From the NCBI RefSeq assembly GCF_023195925.1, contig NZ_JALPRE010000006.1, forward strand, positions 434,001 to 498,000: 64,000 nt of DNA, in the 5' to 3' direction. Made by a program: the position numbers and the translations under genes. Of this stretch, positions 1 to 8,532 are shown in pieces; the stretch's first letter is position 1, and each line of letters opens with the position of its first letter. The stretch comes from Aquimarina acroporae. GTDB taxonomy: Bacteria > Bacteroidota > Bacteroidia > Flavobacteriales > Flavobacteriaceae. Below the pieces are notes generated by a model. The model did not search any database. It saw only the letters and a list, made by a program, of their open reading frames with translations, and was not told where the DNA came from.

Positions 1-558
1 ATCATATTTTCCGCCGGTAACCTGGACTCCTTGATCTGTGTTTTTGTTATAGTAAATATGTTGTATATTTTCTCCTTCTCTGAATAAATAAAGAGGATGA
101 AGAAAAGCAGACTCTTTTATATTGTAAGGGTTAAATAAGCATTTTGGTAAGTTTCGATACATTATTTCTGTTTCAAGTTTAAAAGGATGACCATTGATTT
201 CCTTATTTATTAAACCTTCAGAAAAAGTCATTTTAATTGTCGGATAATCATCTTCATTTTCACTGTTTTTTAAAAATGGAGAAACAGGTATTTTCAGCAT
301 GTAATCAAAAGGTACGCTTGTTTTTTTAGCTTTTAATAGATCTGAATATTCATAATCTATCCCCATTGTTATAGCACCTCTAAAATTTTGCAAATGAAAC
401 TTACAATTTACATGATAATCACCATTATTGGATTGTTTTAACTCTTCAAGAAATTTAATATAAATCATATAAAAGGTACCGATATATTCAGTTGCTATAA
501 TAGGTTGCCATTCATTTAATTTTTTTGGTTTTAGATTAAATCTTAAATTTTCATGCAT
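1..558 (-). CDS. Unknown protein, 3' end beyond the left edge
   Basis: The minus strand is open from an ATG at 558 (MHENLRFNLKPKK) to the window edge, giving 186 codons without a stop. The start lies 4 bases after the stop of the cysteine-protease gene, so the two are almost certainly co-transcribed. I do not recognise the family. There is no signal peptide or membrane segment in the visible part, which alternates hydrophobic and polar residues like a beta-rich protein. A second ATG two bases downstream is out of frame and stops after three codons. By context it could be a partner, substrate or immunity-type protein of the protease, but that is inference only. Confidence 0.75.
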   Translation of the reverse strand, partial: MHENLRFNLKPKKLNEWQPIIATEYIGTFYMIYIKFLEELKQSNNGDYHVNCKFHLQNFRGAITMGIDYEYSDLLKAKKTSVPFDYMLKIPVSPFLKNSENEDDYPTIKMTFSEGLINKEINGHPFKLETEIMYRNLPKCLFNPYNIKESAFLHPLYLFREGENIQHIYYNKNTDQGVQVTGGKYD

Positions 559-562
559 AATA

Positions 563-1633
563 TTAGACTTTTCGATTATTATTTAGTTTTAATGATTCTG
601 CCTTTGGAAATTTTATCATTGATTCTTCGAAGCTTTCATATGAATACCATTTTTTTTCTATTTTATAGTCAGAGGGGAAATGAAAAGGATATACTTCTGG
701 ATTATCTAAATCATTTGAAATCAAAATTTTAGTTTGATATATTGGTAAAAACAATATCTTTTGATTGAAAGGTTTAACGTTTCTTTGAAAAAATTCTTCG
801 GAAATAGTTTTGTCAATTGGTTCAGTGGAGGAGCTTCTAAAATAAATCTCATTGGCGCACTCAATACGCTTAGTTTTTTTTATTTTAAAAAAACCGAAAT
901 CGGAAAGATTTTTTCCTTCTATTGCAGGATAATAATCAATTAGTGCATCATTATTAATAAGTTGCTCTCTTTTTGGAAACACATTGAATAAGAATGTAGG
1001 GATACCAAATTCTTTGAAAGAATTTTCGATAACTTCTTTTGGTACATCAAAGGAGTTTTCTACACTTAAGTCATACTCTTTTAGTTTTATTTTTTCCGTT
1101 TGTTTAAAGGTGATACTCCAGAGGTTAACGCACGAATAATCTTCAAATGTAAAATTGTTTTCATCAAATTTTTCGAAATAAGTAGTGCCTAGACCAGGAT
1201 CAAAGATTAATAGATAATTTGTTGTGTCACAATATCCATAACCCATTACAAGAACCAAATGCCCCATATTTGAGCTGGTTTTAAGAGCTAAAAGTAATGG
1301 AGCTTTATTCTTGTTCAAACTTTTTACGTAAAATTCAAAATTGTTAAGTTTATTAAGATGATTTTCGCAAAGTATTTGATGTTTTTGAAAGAAAGGTACA
1401 ATACATTCTTCGTATATCGGGATATTGTAATTATTTTGATAGTCTTCTTCGTCATTAATTAAAAAACATTGATCATTTCTATAATCTTTGACAAGCTCAT
1501 TTTGGTCTATAAAGTCTTGTCCATCACTATCCGTATGGCGTAACATTTGGATACATGCTGCCCAGCATAAATGAGAATTTCTTGGTTGTACAAAAAGTTT
1601 TAAATTTTGTAATGCATAGAGTTTTTTTGACAT
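563..1633 (-). CDS. Papain/C39-like cysteine protease, 356 aa
   Basis: The N-terminal half looks like a papain-like cysteine peptidase of the C39_2/C70 (AvrRpt2-like) type. Q16 precedes the nucleophile motif CWAAC (C23-C27), with Cys23 the likely nucleophile. GHLVLVMGY supplies His125 and the FDPG segment supplies Asp145. The remaining 180 or so residues match nothing I recognise. There is no signal peptide and no double-glycine exporter domain, so the enzyme is either cytoplasmic or delivered by an unrecognised route. It heads a two-gene leftward unit. Fold assignment rests on motif order only, and substrate and function are unknown. Confidence 0.7.
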   Translation of the reverse strand: MSKKLYALQNLKLFVQPRNSHLCWAACIQMLRHTDSDGQDFIDQNELVKDYRNDQCFLINDEEDYQNNYNIPIYEECIVPFFQKHQILCENHLNKLNNFEFYVKSLNKNKAPLLLALKTSSNMGHLVLVMGYGYCDTTNYLLIFDPGLGTTYFEKFDENNFTFEDYSCVNLWSITFKQTEKIKLKEYDLSVENSFDVPKEVIENSFKEFGIPTFLFNVFPKREQLINNDALIDYYPAIEGKNLSDFGFFKIKKTKRIECANEIYFRSSSTEPIDKTISEEFFQRNVKPFNQKILFLPIYQTKILISNDLDNPEVYPFHFPSDYKIEKKWYSYESFEESMIKFPKAESLKLNNNRKV

Positions 1634-1695
1634 GACATTGAAGTTATTTAGTTATTCCAAAACTCTCAAAAAAGAACATACCTATCCATACCCAA

Positions 1696-1756
1696 TACAG
1701 GGTAATATTTTCTTTTCTGAGAAAAGACCCTGTACTCAAAACCTTTGATGTTTTGA
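1696..1756. other. Two consecutive inverted repeats
   Basis: Upstream of the protease gene are two hairpins in a row. The first pairs TACAGGGT (1696-1703) with ACCCTGTA (1727-1734) and contains an inner CTTTTC/GAAAAG stem. The second pairs TCAAAAC (1736-1742) with GTTTTGA (1750-1756). Neither is followed by a clean T-run, so they are not convincing intrinsic terminators. They could be operators or leader structures of the protease transcript, or weak 3' structures of the small membrane gene that ends at 1797. Confidence 0.4.
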
Positions 1757-1796
1757 ATACTAATATTTTAACGATTGATAACTAGGGGTATACGGT

Positions 1797-1988
1797 TTAC
1801 TCGGGCTGTAAATATATTTTCAACGCGAACAACACGAAAATAAAGATAATAAAACCGATCAATATAAAAAGACTGCCCTTGTAATATTTGCTATGTAGCG
1901 TACGGTCCTTGCGATAGCTAAAAATCATGAGTAAAATAAACGCTACAACAAAACATCCTGCAAATATTAACTGGCCCTGACTGAACAT
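1797..1988 (-). CDS. Small two-TM membrane protein, 63 aa
   Basis: This 63-residue protein has two hydrophobic helices (about residues 8-24 and 40-58) separated by a basic loop (SYRKDRTLHSKYYK). The positive-inside rule puts the loop in the cytoplasm. The layout is that of small conserved membrane proteins of flavobacteria. No function is assigned. It is divergent from the MazG-like gene, with only 44 bases between them, so the two promoters must lie in that gap. Confidence 0.65.
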   Translation of the reverse strand: MFSQGQLIFAGCFVVAFILLMIFSYRKDRTLHSKYYKGSLFILIGFIIFIFVLFALKIYLQPE

Positions 1989-2032
1989 AAATTGTTATTT
2001 TTACCGCAAAGATAATCTATAAAAACATACCG

Positions 2033-2419
2033 ATGAAAGATAAAATTGCTGCGGTTCAAGAATTTCATACTGCTTTTAAATTGGGTTATAAAAATGAACC
2101 TATTGCAGATTTGGGAGAAGCAAAAAATAAACTTCGATTTAATCTGATGAAAGAAGAAAATGAAGAATATTTTGAAGCGGCACAGGATAACGATTTAGTT
2201 GAAGTGGCAGATGCTTTGGGAGATATGCTTTACATCTTATGTGGTACCATCATAGAACATGGTATGCAACATAAAATAGAAGAAGTGTTTAACGAGATTC
2301 AACGAAGTAATATGAGTAAACTGGGAGAAGATGGACAGCCTATTTATCGGGAGGACGGTAAAGTGCTCAAGGGCCCGAATTACTTTAAACCGAATATCAA
2401 AGAAATACTAGATAAGTAA
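2033..2419 (+). CDS. MazG-like nucleoside triphosphate pyrophosphohydrolase
   Basis: This 128-residue all-alpha NTP pyrophosphatase probably hydrolyses a nucleoside triphosphate to the monophosphate and PPi in the cytoplasm. The metal-binding pattern of the family is visible: an EENEE helix (about residues 41-45) followed by the EVADALGD helix (about 57-64). The C-terminal segment (SKLGEDGQPIYREDGKVLKG) is typical of the bacterial clade related to HisE/MazG. It is monocistronic and ends at a strong bidirectional terminator shared with ilvE. House-cleaning of non-canonical nucleotides is the usual role; substrate preference cannot be read from sequence. Confidence 0.8.
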   Translation: MKDKIAAVQEFHTAFKLGYKNEPIADLGEAKNKLRFNLMKEENEEYFEAAQDNDLVEVADALGDMLYILCGTIIEHGMQHKIEEVFNEIQRSNMSKLGEDGQPIYREDGKVLKGPNYFKPNIKEILDK

Positions 2420-2428
2420 CTAAAAAAA

Positions 2429-2458
2429 ACTCCGGATTGTTATTCCGGAGTTTTTTTT
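2429..2458. terminator. Bidirectional intrinsic terminator
   Basis: ACTCCGGA (2429-2436) pairs perfectly with TCCGGAGT (2444-2451) across a 7-base loop. It has T-runs on the right and an A-run on the left. It serves both the MazG-like gene and the convergent ilvE. Confidence 0.92.
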
Positions 2459-2470
2459 AGTTTGTAGGCA

Positions 2471-3547
2471 TTATACTTTATATCTCCATCCAAATGGGTC
2501 TTCAGATTTATTATACTGTATATCCATCAATGCTTTTTTGAAGAAAGAAGCATATGGGCTTTCTTGTTTTTCAATTTCGTAATGTTCACCTTTATATCCA
2601 AAAGCCTTTATTGGGCTCACCACAGCAGCGGTTCCAGCACCAAAAATTTCTTTTAGACTTCCATTTTTAGCGGCTTCAACGATCTCACTAACCTTAACCG
2701 GTCGTACATCTACTTTTATACCTTCTTTTTCTGCAATAGCTATAAGGCTTTTACGAGTAACCCCATCTAGTATACGATCACTTACTGGTGCAGTAAGTAA
2801 GGTGTCGTTTATTCTAAAAAATACATTCATCGTTCCGGCTTCTTCCATATACTCATGCGTATTAGAATCTGTCCAGATTACTTGTTGATATCCTTGTTCT
2901 TTGGCAAGTTTAGTAGGATAAAACTGCCCAGCATAATTTCCTGCTGCTTTAGCATATCCAAAACCTCCATTGGCAGATCGACTAAACTTTTCTGCAACCA
3001 ATACGCTTACATCTCCACTATAATAAGATTGTGCCGGGGAGCAAATTATCATGAATTTATATTCATCAGCTTCAGAAGCAGATACACTTGCTTGCGTTGC
3101 AATTACAAACGGACGAATATATAAGGAATTACCATATCCAGGTTTAATCCACGCATCCTCTAGTTTTAATAGTGTATTTAACCCTTCAAAGAAAAATTCC
3201 TCTGGAAATTCTGGTATTGCAAGACGTTCAGAAGATTTGTTGATTCGATTAAAATTTTCGTCTGGTCGAAATAAGAAGGTGTCTCCTTGATCATCTTTAT
3301 ACGCTTTCATACCTTCAAAAACAGCTTGGCCATAATGAAATACACGAGCAGATGGGTCTAAGGTTAAAGGTCCATAAGGGACAATTTTTGGAGATTTCCA
3401 TTCTCCATCGGCATAGTCACAGACAAACATATGATCTGTAAATATTTTTCCGAAATTAAGATTTTCAAAATCTACTTGTCCAATTTTAGATTCACTTACC
3501 TGCAAAATTTCTATCTGCTGTGAGACGGTGTTTTTCATTCTATTCAT
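2471..3547 (-). CDS. ilvE: Branched-chain amino acid aminotransferase
   Basis: A class IV PLP aminotransferase that interconverts leucine, isoleucine and valine with their 2-oxo acids, using 2-oxoglutarate/glutamate. The PLP lysine is Lys200 in YAKAAGNYAG. The class IV signature EYMEEAGTMNVFF follows, and GYGNSLYIRPF and VSDRILDGVTR are typical BCAT segments. Its 358 residues match the BCAT-II-like enzymes of Bacteroidota. The ATG at 3547 is used; a second Met three codons later is possible. A candidate -7 element for its promoter lies at 3643-3650 on this strand. Confidence 0.95.
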   Translation of the reverse strand: MNRMKNTVSQQIEILQVSESKIGQVDFENLNFGKIFTDHMFVCDYADGEWKSPKIVPYGPLTLDPSARVFHYGQAVFEGMKAYKDDQGDTFLFRPDENFNRINKSSERLAIPEFPEEFFFEGLNTLLKLEDAWIKPGYGNSLYIRPFVIATQASVSASEADEYKFMIICSPAQSYYSGDVSVLVAEKFSRSANGGFGYAKAAGNYAGQFYPTKLAKEQGYQQVIWTDSNTHEYMEEAGTMNVFFRINDTLLTAPVSDRILDGVTRKSLIAIAEKEGIKVDVRPVKVSEIVEAAKNGSLKEIFGAGTAAVVSPIKAFGYKGEHYEIEKQESPYASFFKKALMDIQYNKSEDPFGWRYKV

Positions 3548-3642
3548 TTTTTAGTGATCAAACTAATTTTATAACCAAGACATCTTTCTGTATGATTTAC
3601 GGTAGAAATAATTAAAATTATTTACAATAGTTATAAAGTACA

Positions 3643-3650
3643 CAAAAATA
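3643..3650 (-). promoter_or_regulatory. Candidate -7 element for ilvE
   Basis: On the minus strand this reads TATTTTTG, a full match to the Bacteroidota TAnnTTTG element. It lies about 95 bases upstream of the ilvE start. No clear TTTG box sits at the ideal distance. Confidence 0.4.
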
Positions 3651-3720
3651 CCCTTTTCTGATGAAATAGGAATTCTCAAAATGTGTATTTTTAGCAACTG
3701 ATAACAATAATTATAAAATA

Positions 3721-4224
3721 ATGAACAAAAACATATTTTTTTTAACAGTATTGGTGGTTTTATTTGCTGGTTGTTCAGATAAAAAGAAAGATTCTTTTGC
3801 AATTGATGAGACTTTGTTAAAAGAGTATGATGATTTTGGTGCAAAAATTTCTTCTGGTGAAGTGTTGTATGCAGATTTGATATCTGAGAAGTATGAAAAC
3901 ATGACACCTGGTGATACGGTAGATATTGCTTTTACAGGCACAGTGAATGCTGTTTGTAAAGCAAAGGGATGTTGGATGAAAATTGCCCTTAATGATGGAA
4001 AAGAAACCATGGTGAAATTTAAAGATTATGGTTTTTTTGTACCAAAAGACATAGAAAATGATACTGTTATTGTGAGAGGAAAAGCTTTTGTAAGCGAAAT
4101 GTCTGTAGAAGATCAACGTCACTTTGCAAGTGATGCAGGAAAAAGTGAAGCTGAAATAACAGCAATAACCCAACCTAAAAAGACATATTCTCTTGTTGCG
4201 GATGGTGTACTCGTAAAAAAATGA
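3721..4224 (+). CDS. DUF4920 lipoprotein
   Basis: This 167-residue lipoprotein has the lipobox LFAGC with Cys18 as lipid attachment site, so it is periplasmic or on a membrane face. The body fits DUF4920, with the hallmark segment CKAKGCWMKI and a small OB-like beta barrel. The two cysteines of that segment are conserved in the family and may bind a metal or form a disulfide. Its TGA overlaps the ATG of mnmD in an ATGA junction, implying translational coupling despite unrelated functions. Molecular role is unknown. Confidence 0.8.
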   Translation: MNKNIFFLTVLVVLFAGCSDKKKDSFAIDETLLKEYDDFGAKISSGEVLYADLISEKYENMTPGDTVDIAFTGTVNAVCKAKGCWMKIALNDGKETMVKFKDYGFFVPKDIENDTVIVRGKAFVSEMSVEDQRHFASDAGKSEAEITAITQPKKTYSLVADGVLVKK

Positions 4225-4916
4225 TGAAGAAAAACCTAAAACGTGAAATCATTACAACGGGCGACGGTTCTTCAACTATTCATTTGCCTGATATTAATGA
4301 ACAATACCATTCTAGGCATGGCGCTATAAATGAAGCCAAACATGTGTTTATTAAGGAAGGTTTTGATCATGTTTTAAATACATCATCTTCTGAAACACTT
4401 GATATCCTAGAGATTGGTTTTGGAACCGGTTTAAACGCTTTTATTACTTTTTTAGAGGCTGAAAAAGTAAAACAAAAAGTTAACTATGTTGGAGTAGAGG
4501 CATATCCAGTTTCTTTAGAAGAAGCGCAGCTTATGAACTACCCAGAAACATTGCAAGTTGCTGAGCAAAAGAAAATTTTTGATGTATTGCATCAGAATGA
4601 ATGGGAAACTTCTCAAATTATTTCTAACAATTTTTCCTGTACCAAAAGACAACAGTTTTTTTCAGAAATAGAAGATGTAAGCAGCTTTAATTTGATTTAT
4701 TTTGATGCTTTTGGAGCTAGGGTGCAACCAGAGTTGTGGACAGTGAGGATTTTTCAAAAAATGTATAAAGCATTGAAGATTAATGGAGTGTTGGTTACAT
4801 ATTCGGCCAAAGGAAGTGTACGGCGAGCTATGAAAGAAGTGGGTTTTGATGTTGAAAGACTACCCGGCCCACCTGGTAAAAGAGAAATGTTAAGAGCAAC
4901 AAAGCTTGTTAACTAG
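4221..4916 (+). CDS. mnmD: tRNA (mnm5s2U34) methyltransferase MnmD
   Basis: An SAM-dependent methyltransferase that makes the final methyl transfer of mnm5s2U at the wobble position of tRNAs. It corresponds to the N-terminal domain of MnmC as a stand-alone protein. Visible motifs are YHSRHGAINEAKHVFI, the SAM loop EIGFGTGLNA (about residue 64), the catalytic-region DAFGARVQPELW, TYSAKGSVRRAM, and the terminal LPGPPGKREM. The 231-residue length fits MnmD without the oxidase domain. Its start overlaps the DUF4920 stop by 4 bases. Confidence 0.9.
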   Translation: MMKKNLKREIITTGDGSSTIHLPDINEQYHSRHGAINEAKHVFIKEGFDHVLNTSSSETLDILEIGFGTGLNAFITFLEAEKVKQKVNYVGVEAYPVSLEEAQLMNYPETLQVAEQKKIFDVLHQNEWETSQIISNNFSCTKRQQFFSEIEDVSSFNLIYFDAFGARVQPELWTVRIFQKMYKALKINGVLVTYSAKGSVRRAMKEVGFDVERLPGPPGKREMLRATKLVN

Positions 4917-5012
4917 ATACCATACCAATCTGTAATGAACGACTGTTAAACCTATAATAAAGAGATAGGTTTTGTAATAGAGCGATAGTATTTTGCATAA
5001 AAAGAAAAAGAA

Positions 5013-5918
5013 ATGAAGGTTCTAATTACTGGTGCAACCGGCATGATTGGCCAGGAAATTGTTAAACTTTGTCACCAGGCAAATATTGATGTGCATTACC
5101 TTACCACAAGACAAGGCAAAATACAAGATACCGAAGACTATCGAGGCTTTCTTTGGAATCCCAAACAGAATGAAATTGATGTTAACTGTTTTAATGGTGT
5201 TGAGGTAATTATCCATTTAGTGGGGGCAACTGTGGCCAAACGATGGACTTCAAAGTATAAAAAAGAAATACTTGAAAGTAGAACTGTTTCAACGCGTTTA
5301 CTTCTAAATGCGCTTAGGGATAATGATCATACCGTTCGTCATGTGATTTCTGCTAGTGCCATAGGTATTTATCCAGATTCTTTTCAAAATTATTATATGG
5401 AAGATTCTCCTGAAAGAGATTTAGGTTTTTTGGGCGAAGTAGTACAAAAATGGGAAAGTTCTGTATTAGAGTTTGGAGAATTAGGTATAGATACGAGTCT
5501 TCTTCGCATTGGTTTGGTTCTTTCTGAAAAGGGTGGGGCGTTTCCGAAAATGAAAAATCCGATTAAATTAGGTTTCGGAGCTGTTTTTGGAAATGGTAAA
5601 CAATGGCAAAGTTGGATTCATGTAGAAGATTTGGCCCATATGTTTTTACATGTTTTGAAAGAAGAACTAATAGGAGTTTTTAATGCTGTTGCTCCCAATC
5701 CTGTTTCCAACAAAAAGCTTACCTATGCTATTGCAAAAAGATTAAACAAAAGAATTATTCTACCAGGAGTTCCAAGACTTACATTGAAAATGATTTTAGG
5801 AGAAATGCACATATTGTTGTTTTCGAGCCAACGAGTATGTAGCGATAAAATTTCGAAGTCTGGTTTTGAGTTTAAATACGATAATATAACTTCTGCAATA
5901 CATGCGTTAATACCATAA
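5013..5918 (+). CDS. TIGR01777-type NAD(P)-dependent epimerase (YfcH/SDR39U1)
   Basis: An atypical extended short-chain dehydrogenase. The Rossmann motif GATGMIG (residues 7-13) starts the protein. VEVIIHLVGATVAKRWT and SSAIGIYPDS follow, the latter with the SDR-family tyrosine region. The C-terminal DUF1731-like part (GVPRLTLKMILGEMHILLFSSQRV) is characteristic of the YfcH/SDR39U1 family. The substrate is unknown. It lies 96 bases after mnmD and ends at a hairpin. Confidence 0.88.
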   Translation: MKVLITGATGMIGQEIVKLCHQANIDVHYLTTRQGKIQDTEDYRGFLWNPKQNEIDVNCFNGVEVIIHLVGATVAKRWTSKYKKEILESRTVSTRLLLNALRDNDHTVRHVISASAIGIYPDSFQNYYMEDSPERDLGFLGEVVQKWESSVLEFGELGIDTSLLRIGLVLSEKGGAFPKMKNPIKLGFGAVFGNGKQWQSWIHVEDLAHMFLHVLKEELIGVFNAVAPNPVSNKKLTYAIAKRLNKRIILPGVPRLTLKMILGEMHILLFSSQRVCSDKISKSGFEFKYDNITSAIHALIP

Positions 5919-5920
5919 AA

Positions 5921-5950
5921 AAGACCGATTTTCTATAATCGGCCTTCTTG
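5921..5950. terminator. Probable terminator between convergent genes
   Basis: AAGACCGATT (5921-5930) pairs with AATCGGCCTT (5937-5946) with one mismatch. It is A-rich on the left and moderately T-rich on the right. It lies between the epimerase and the convergent YceI gene. Confidence 0.65.
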
Positions 5951-5971
5951 TCTTATTATCTAAACTTGTTC

Positions 5972-6643
5972 TTAGATTGTAGGATTCGCTTTAATCTCTA
6001 GTTTTAATTCAATGTCATCGTTAATAAACTTATCCCCAAGGTTGTCAAACAATGATTTTGAAGCATAGTTCACTCCCCATTCTGTTCTATTTATGGTAAA
6101 TACGTCACTTGTGATAGTCACTCCATTATCATCAGCAGAAATATTTGCTGGGAAAGATACATTTTTGGTAATTCCTTTTATAGTCAGATTTCCTGCAATG
6201 GTGGTCCCTTCTTCAGTTTCAGTAACAGCCGTGATTTCAAATGCAGCTGTTGGGAACTTCGCAACATTAAAAAAGTGATCTTCAGTCTTTTCACCTTCTC
6301 CTTTTAAGTGGCCTTCAAGGCTTGCTTTCTCATCTCCTTCCAAATCGGTTACTGTTATAGAATTCATATCTATCGTGAAAGACCCATTTAACACTTTACC
6401 GTTTTCTGTTTTAACATCTCCACCTTTAAGATTGATGGTGCCAGAATGCTGTCCAGTAGGTTTTTTACCAGTCCAGTAAATTAAGCTATTATTATCAACA
6501 GCATAAGATAACGCAGAAGCTGGTGCTTCTCTCACTTTTACTTCTTCCTTTGCTTCAGCTTCATTTTTCTGTTCTTTTTTACAAGATATTGAGGCTACTA
6601 GCATAAAGCACATTGCGGCTATAAAGGTTAATTTGGTTTTCAT
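5972..6643 (-). CDS. YceI-family lipoprotein
   Basis: A 223-residue lipoprotein with lipobox VASISC (Cys21) and an acidic, Ala/Glu-rich linker to about residue 40. A YceI-like lipocalin-type beta barrel follows. Family segments seen are VDNNSLIYWTGKKPTGQHSG, LEGHLKGEGEKTEDHFFNVAKFPTA, GNLTIKGITK and the terminal DDIELKLEI. Members bind isoprenoid or amphiphilic ligands in the periplasm; here the ligand is unknown. It is monocistronic and divergent from grpE. Confidence 0.88.
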   Translation of the reverse strand: MKTKLTFIAAMCFMLVASISCKKEQKNEAEAKEEVKVREAPASALSYAVDNNSLIYWTGKKPTGQHSGTINLKGGDVKTENGKVLNGSFTIDMNSITVTDLEGDEKASLEGHLKGEGEKTEDHFFNVAKFPTAAFEITAVTETEEGTTIAGNLTIKGITKNVSFPANISADDNGVTITSDVFTINRTEWGVNYASKSLFDNLGDKFINDDIELKLEIKANPTI

Positions 6644-6726
6644 AAGTATATTTTTAGATTATAGTTGAACTCAAAATTATTTCATTTAAAAAACAAACCT
6701 CTTAAAAATATCTAAAAATATTACGG

Positions 6727-6767
6727 TGACATTATGACATTAATTCAAAAATGGCAGTACTTTTGCT
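6727..6767 (+). promoter_or_regulatory. Sigma-54-like promoter with tandem TGACATTA repeat upstream of grpE
   Basis: TGGCA (6752-6756) and TTGC (6763-6766) place GG and GC exactly 10 bases apart, the -24/-12 geometry of sigma-54 promoters. Two perfect head-to-tail copies of TGACATTA (6727-6734, 6735-6742) lie just upstream. TACTTTTG (6758-6765) also matches the Bacteroidota -7 element, but no -33 TTTG lies at the right distance. Confidence 0.5.
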
Positions 6768-6803
6768 ACTTCAAAATCAAAACTTATAAAAGGTACACGT
6801 TAC

Positions 6804-7349
6804 ATGAGTAAGAAAAATAAAAATACTGAAGATGTAAAAGATCAAGTAGAAGAAGGACTTGATACGGCTCAGGTTGAAGAAAAAGAAGCAGAGGAAGTAG
6901 ATGTTGAAGCGCAGTTAAAAGAAGAGCTGGAAAAAGAAAAAGATAAATTTTTGAGACTCTTTGCAGAGTTTGAAAACTATAAAAGGCGTACTTCAAAAGA
7001 GCGTATAGAATTATTTAAGACAGCTAGTCAGGATGTATTACAATCTATGCTACCAGTTTTGGATGATTTCGATAGAGCATCAAAGGAAATTGAAAAATCT
7101 GAAGACAAAGAACTGATTAAAGGAGTTGAGCTTATTCATAATAAACTTAAAGAAACCTTAAAAGGAAAAGGGCTTGAGGAAATAGAAGTTAACGCGGGAG
7201 ATACTTTTAATGCTGATGATCATGAAGCTATTACTCAAATACCTGCACCAAGTGAGGATCTTAAGGGTAAAATCGTAGATGTTATAGAAAAAGGCTATAA
7301 GCTAGGGGAAAAAGTAATTCGTTTTCCTAAGGTTGTAACCGGACAATAA
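6804..7349 (+). CDS. grpE: Nucleotide exchange factor GrpE
   Basis: The DnaK nucleotide-exchange factor, a cytoplasmic homodimer. A highly charged acidic N-terminal extension (residues 1-45) leads into the long dimerisation coiled coil ([24 protein letters not shown] begins at about 37). The C-terminal beta domain contains [14 protein letters not shown] and the family signature [24 protein letters not shown]. It precedes dnaJ by 7 bases and forms a grpE-dnaJ heat-shock operon; dnaK is not in the window. Confidence 0.96.
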   Translation: MSKKNKNTEDVKDQVEEGLDTAQVEEKEAEEVDVEAQLKEELEKEKDKFLRLFAEFENYKRRTSKERIELFKTASQDVLQSMLPVLDDFDRASKEIEKSEDKELIKGVELIHNKLKETLKGKGLEEIEVNAGDTFNADDHEAITQIPAPSEDLKGKIVDVIEKGYKLGEKVIRFPKVVTGQ

Positions 7350-7356
7350 AAAAGGT

Positions 7357-8466
7357 ATGAAGGAAGATTTTTATGATATATTAGGAGTGAGTAAAAATGC
7401 TAGCGAAGCCGAAATTAAAAAGGCATATCGTAAAAAAGCAATAGAGTTCCACCCTGATAAGAATCCTGGAGACACAACTGCAGAAGAAAAGTTTAAGAAA
7501 GCGGCAGAAGCCTATGAAGTCTTAAGTGATCCAGATAAAAAGGCACGTTATGATCAATTTGGTCATCAGGCTTTTGAAGGCGGCGGCTTCGGCGGTGGCG
7601 GTGGTATGAATATGGATGACATATTTAGCCAGTTTGGAGATATTTTTGGAGGAGGTTTTAGCGGTTTCGGTGGTTTTGGTGGCGGAGGCAGACAACGCCG
7701 TGTAAAAGGAAGTAATCTTCGAATTCGAGTAAAACTTTCTCTGGAGGAAATAGCCAACGGAGTTGAGAAAAAGATAAAAGTAAAGCGTAAAGTTCAAGCC
7801 AAAGGTACTACCTACAAGACATGTACTACATGTAATGGAAGCGGTCAGGTAACAAGAGTTACAAATACCATTTTGGGTAGAATGCAAACTGCTACTACCT
7901 GTCCAGCCTGTGGTGGTGCAGGACAAATGATCGATCACCGACCAGCAGATGCAGATGCACAGGGATTAAAGGTTTCAGAAGAAACTGTGAGTATAAAAAT
8001 TCCAGCAGGAGTAGAAGATGGTATGCAACTTAAAGTATCTGGCAAAGGTAATGAAGCTCCTGGTAATGGTGTAGCAGGAGATCTTTTGGTAGCTATAGAA
8101 GAGCTTGATCATCCAGAATTACAAAGAGAAGGTAATAACCTACATTTTGATTTGTATGTTAGTTTTTCTGAAGCTGCCTTAGGAACATCAAGAGAGATTG
8201 ATACAGTATCGGGTAAAGTGCGTATCAAAATAGAAGAAGGAGTACAAAGTGGAAAAATATTAAGATTAAGAGGAAAAGGAATCCCTAGTCTTAATGGGTA
8301 CGGTAAAGGAGATTTACTAGTACATGTTAATGTTTGGACTCCTAAAACATTGAATAAAGAACAAAGAGAATTTTTCGAAAAAATGGCCAAAGATGATCAT
8401 TTTAAACCAAACCCAGATAGTGGTGAGAAGTCATTTTTTGAAAAGGTGAAAGATATGTTTTCTTAA
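7357..8466 (+). CDS. dnaJ: Chaperone DnaJ with a reduced zinc-binding region
   Basis: The J-domain co-chaperone of DnaK. The J domain (1-65) carries HPD at 32-34, and a Gly/Phe-rich linker spans about 72-112. The zinc region contains only two CxxCxGxG motifs (Cys156/159 and Cys182/185), whereas the canonical protein has four, so one zinc centre rather than two is expected. The two C-terminal beta domains and dimerisation tail (ending [11 protein letters not shown]) are intact. I recall this reduction as a feature of flavobacterial DnaJ, not damage. It is transcribed with grpE. Confidence 0.95.
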   Translation: MKEDFYDILGVSKNASEAEIKKAYRKKAIEFHPDKNPGDTTAEEKFKKAAEAYEVLSDPDKKARYDQFGHQAFEGGGFGGGGGMNMDDIFSQFGDIFGGGFSGFGGFGGGGRQRRVKGSNLRIRVKLSLEEIANGVEKKIKVKRKVQAKGTTYKTCTTCNGSGQVTRVTNTILGRMQTATTCPACGGAGQMIDHRPADADAQGLKVSEETVSIKIPAGVEDGMQLKVSGKGNEAPGNGVAGDLLVAIEELDHPELQREGNNLHFDLYVSFSEAALGTSREIDTVSGKVRIKIEEGVQSGKILRLRGKGIPSLNGYGKGDLLVHVNVWTPKTLNKEQREFFEKMAKDDHFKPNPDSGEKSFFEKVKDMFS

Positions 8467-8532
8467 TAAAAACAATTGTTTGTTAACGCAGCAATCAATT
8501 GCTTTTTATTAACTTTTGATTAGGAAAAATTT

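Noticed and set aside
761-943. Plus-strand ORF of 60 codons inside the protease gene
   Set aside because: It lies wholly antisense to a gene with a catalytic triad and has no similarity to a protein family.
7522-7938. Minus-strand ORFs within dnaJ, including a Pro-rich one
   Set aside because: The Pro-rich translation is the reverse of the Gly/Phe linker codons, a common antisense shadow.
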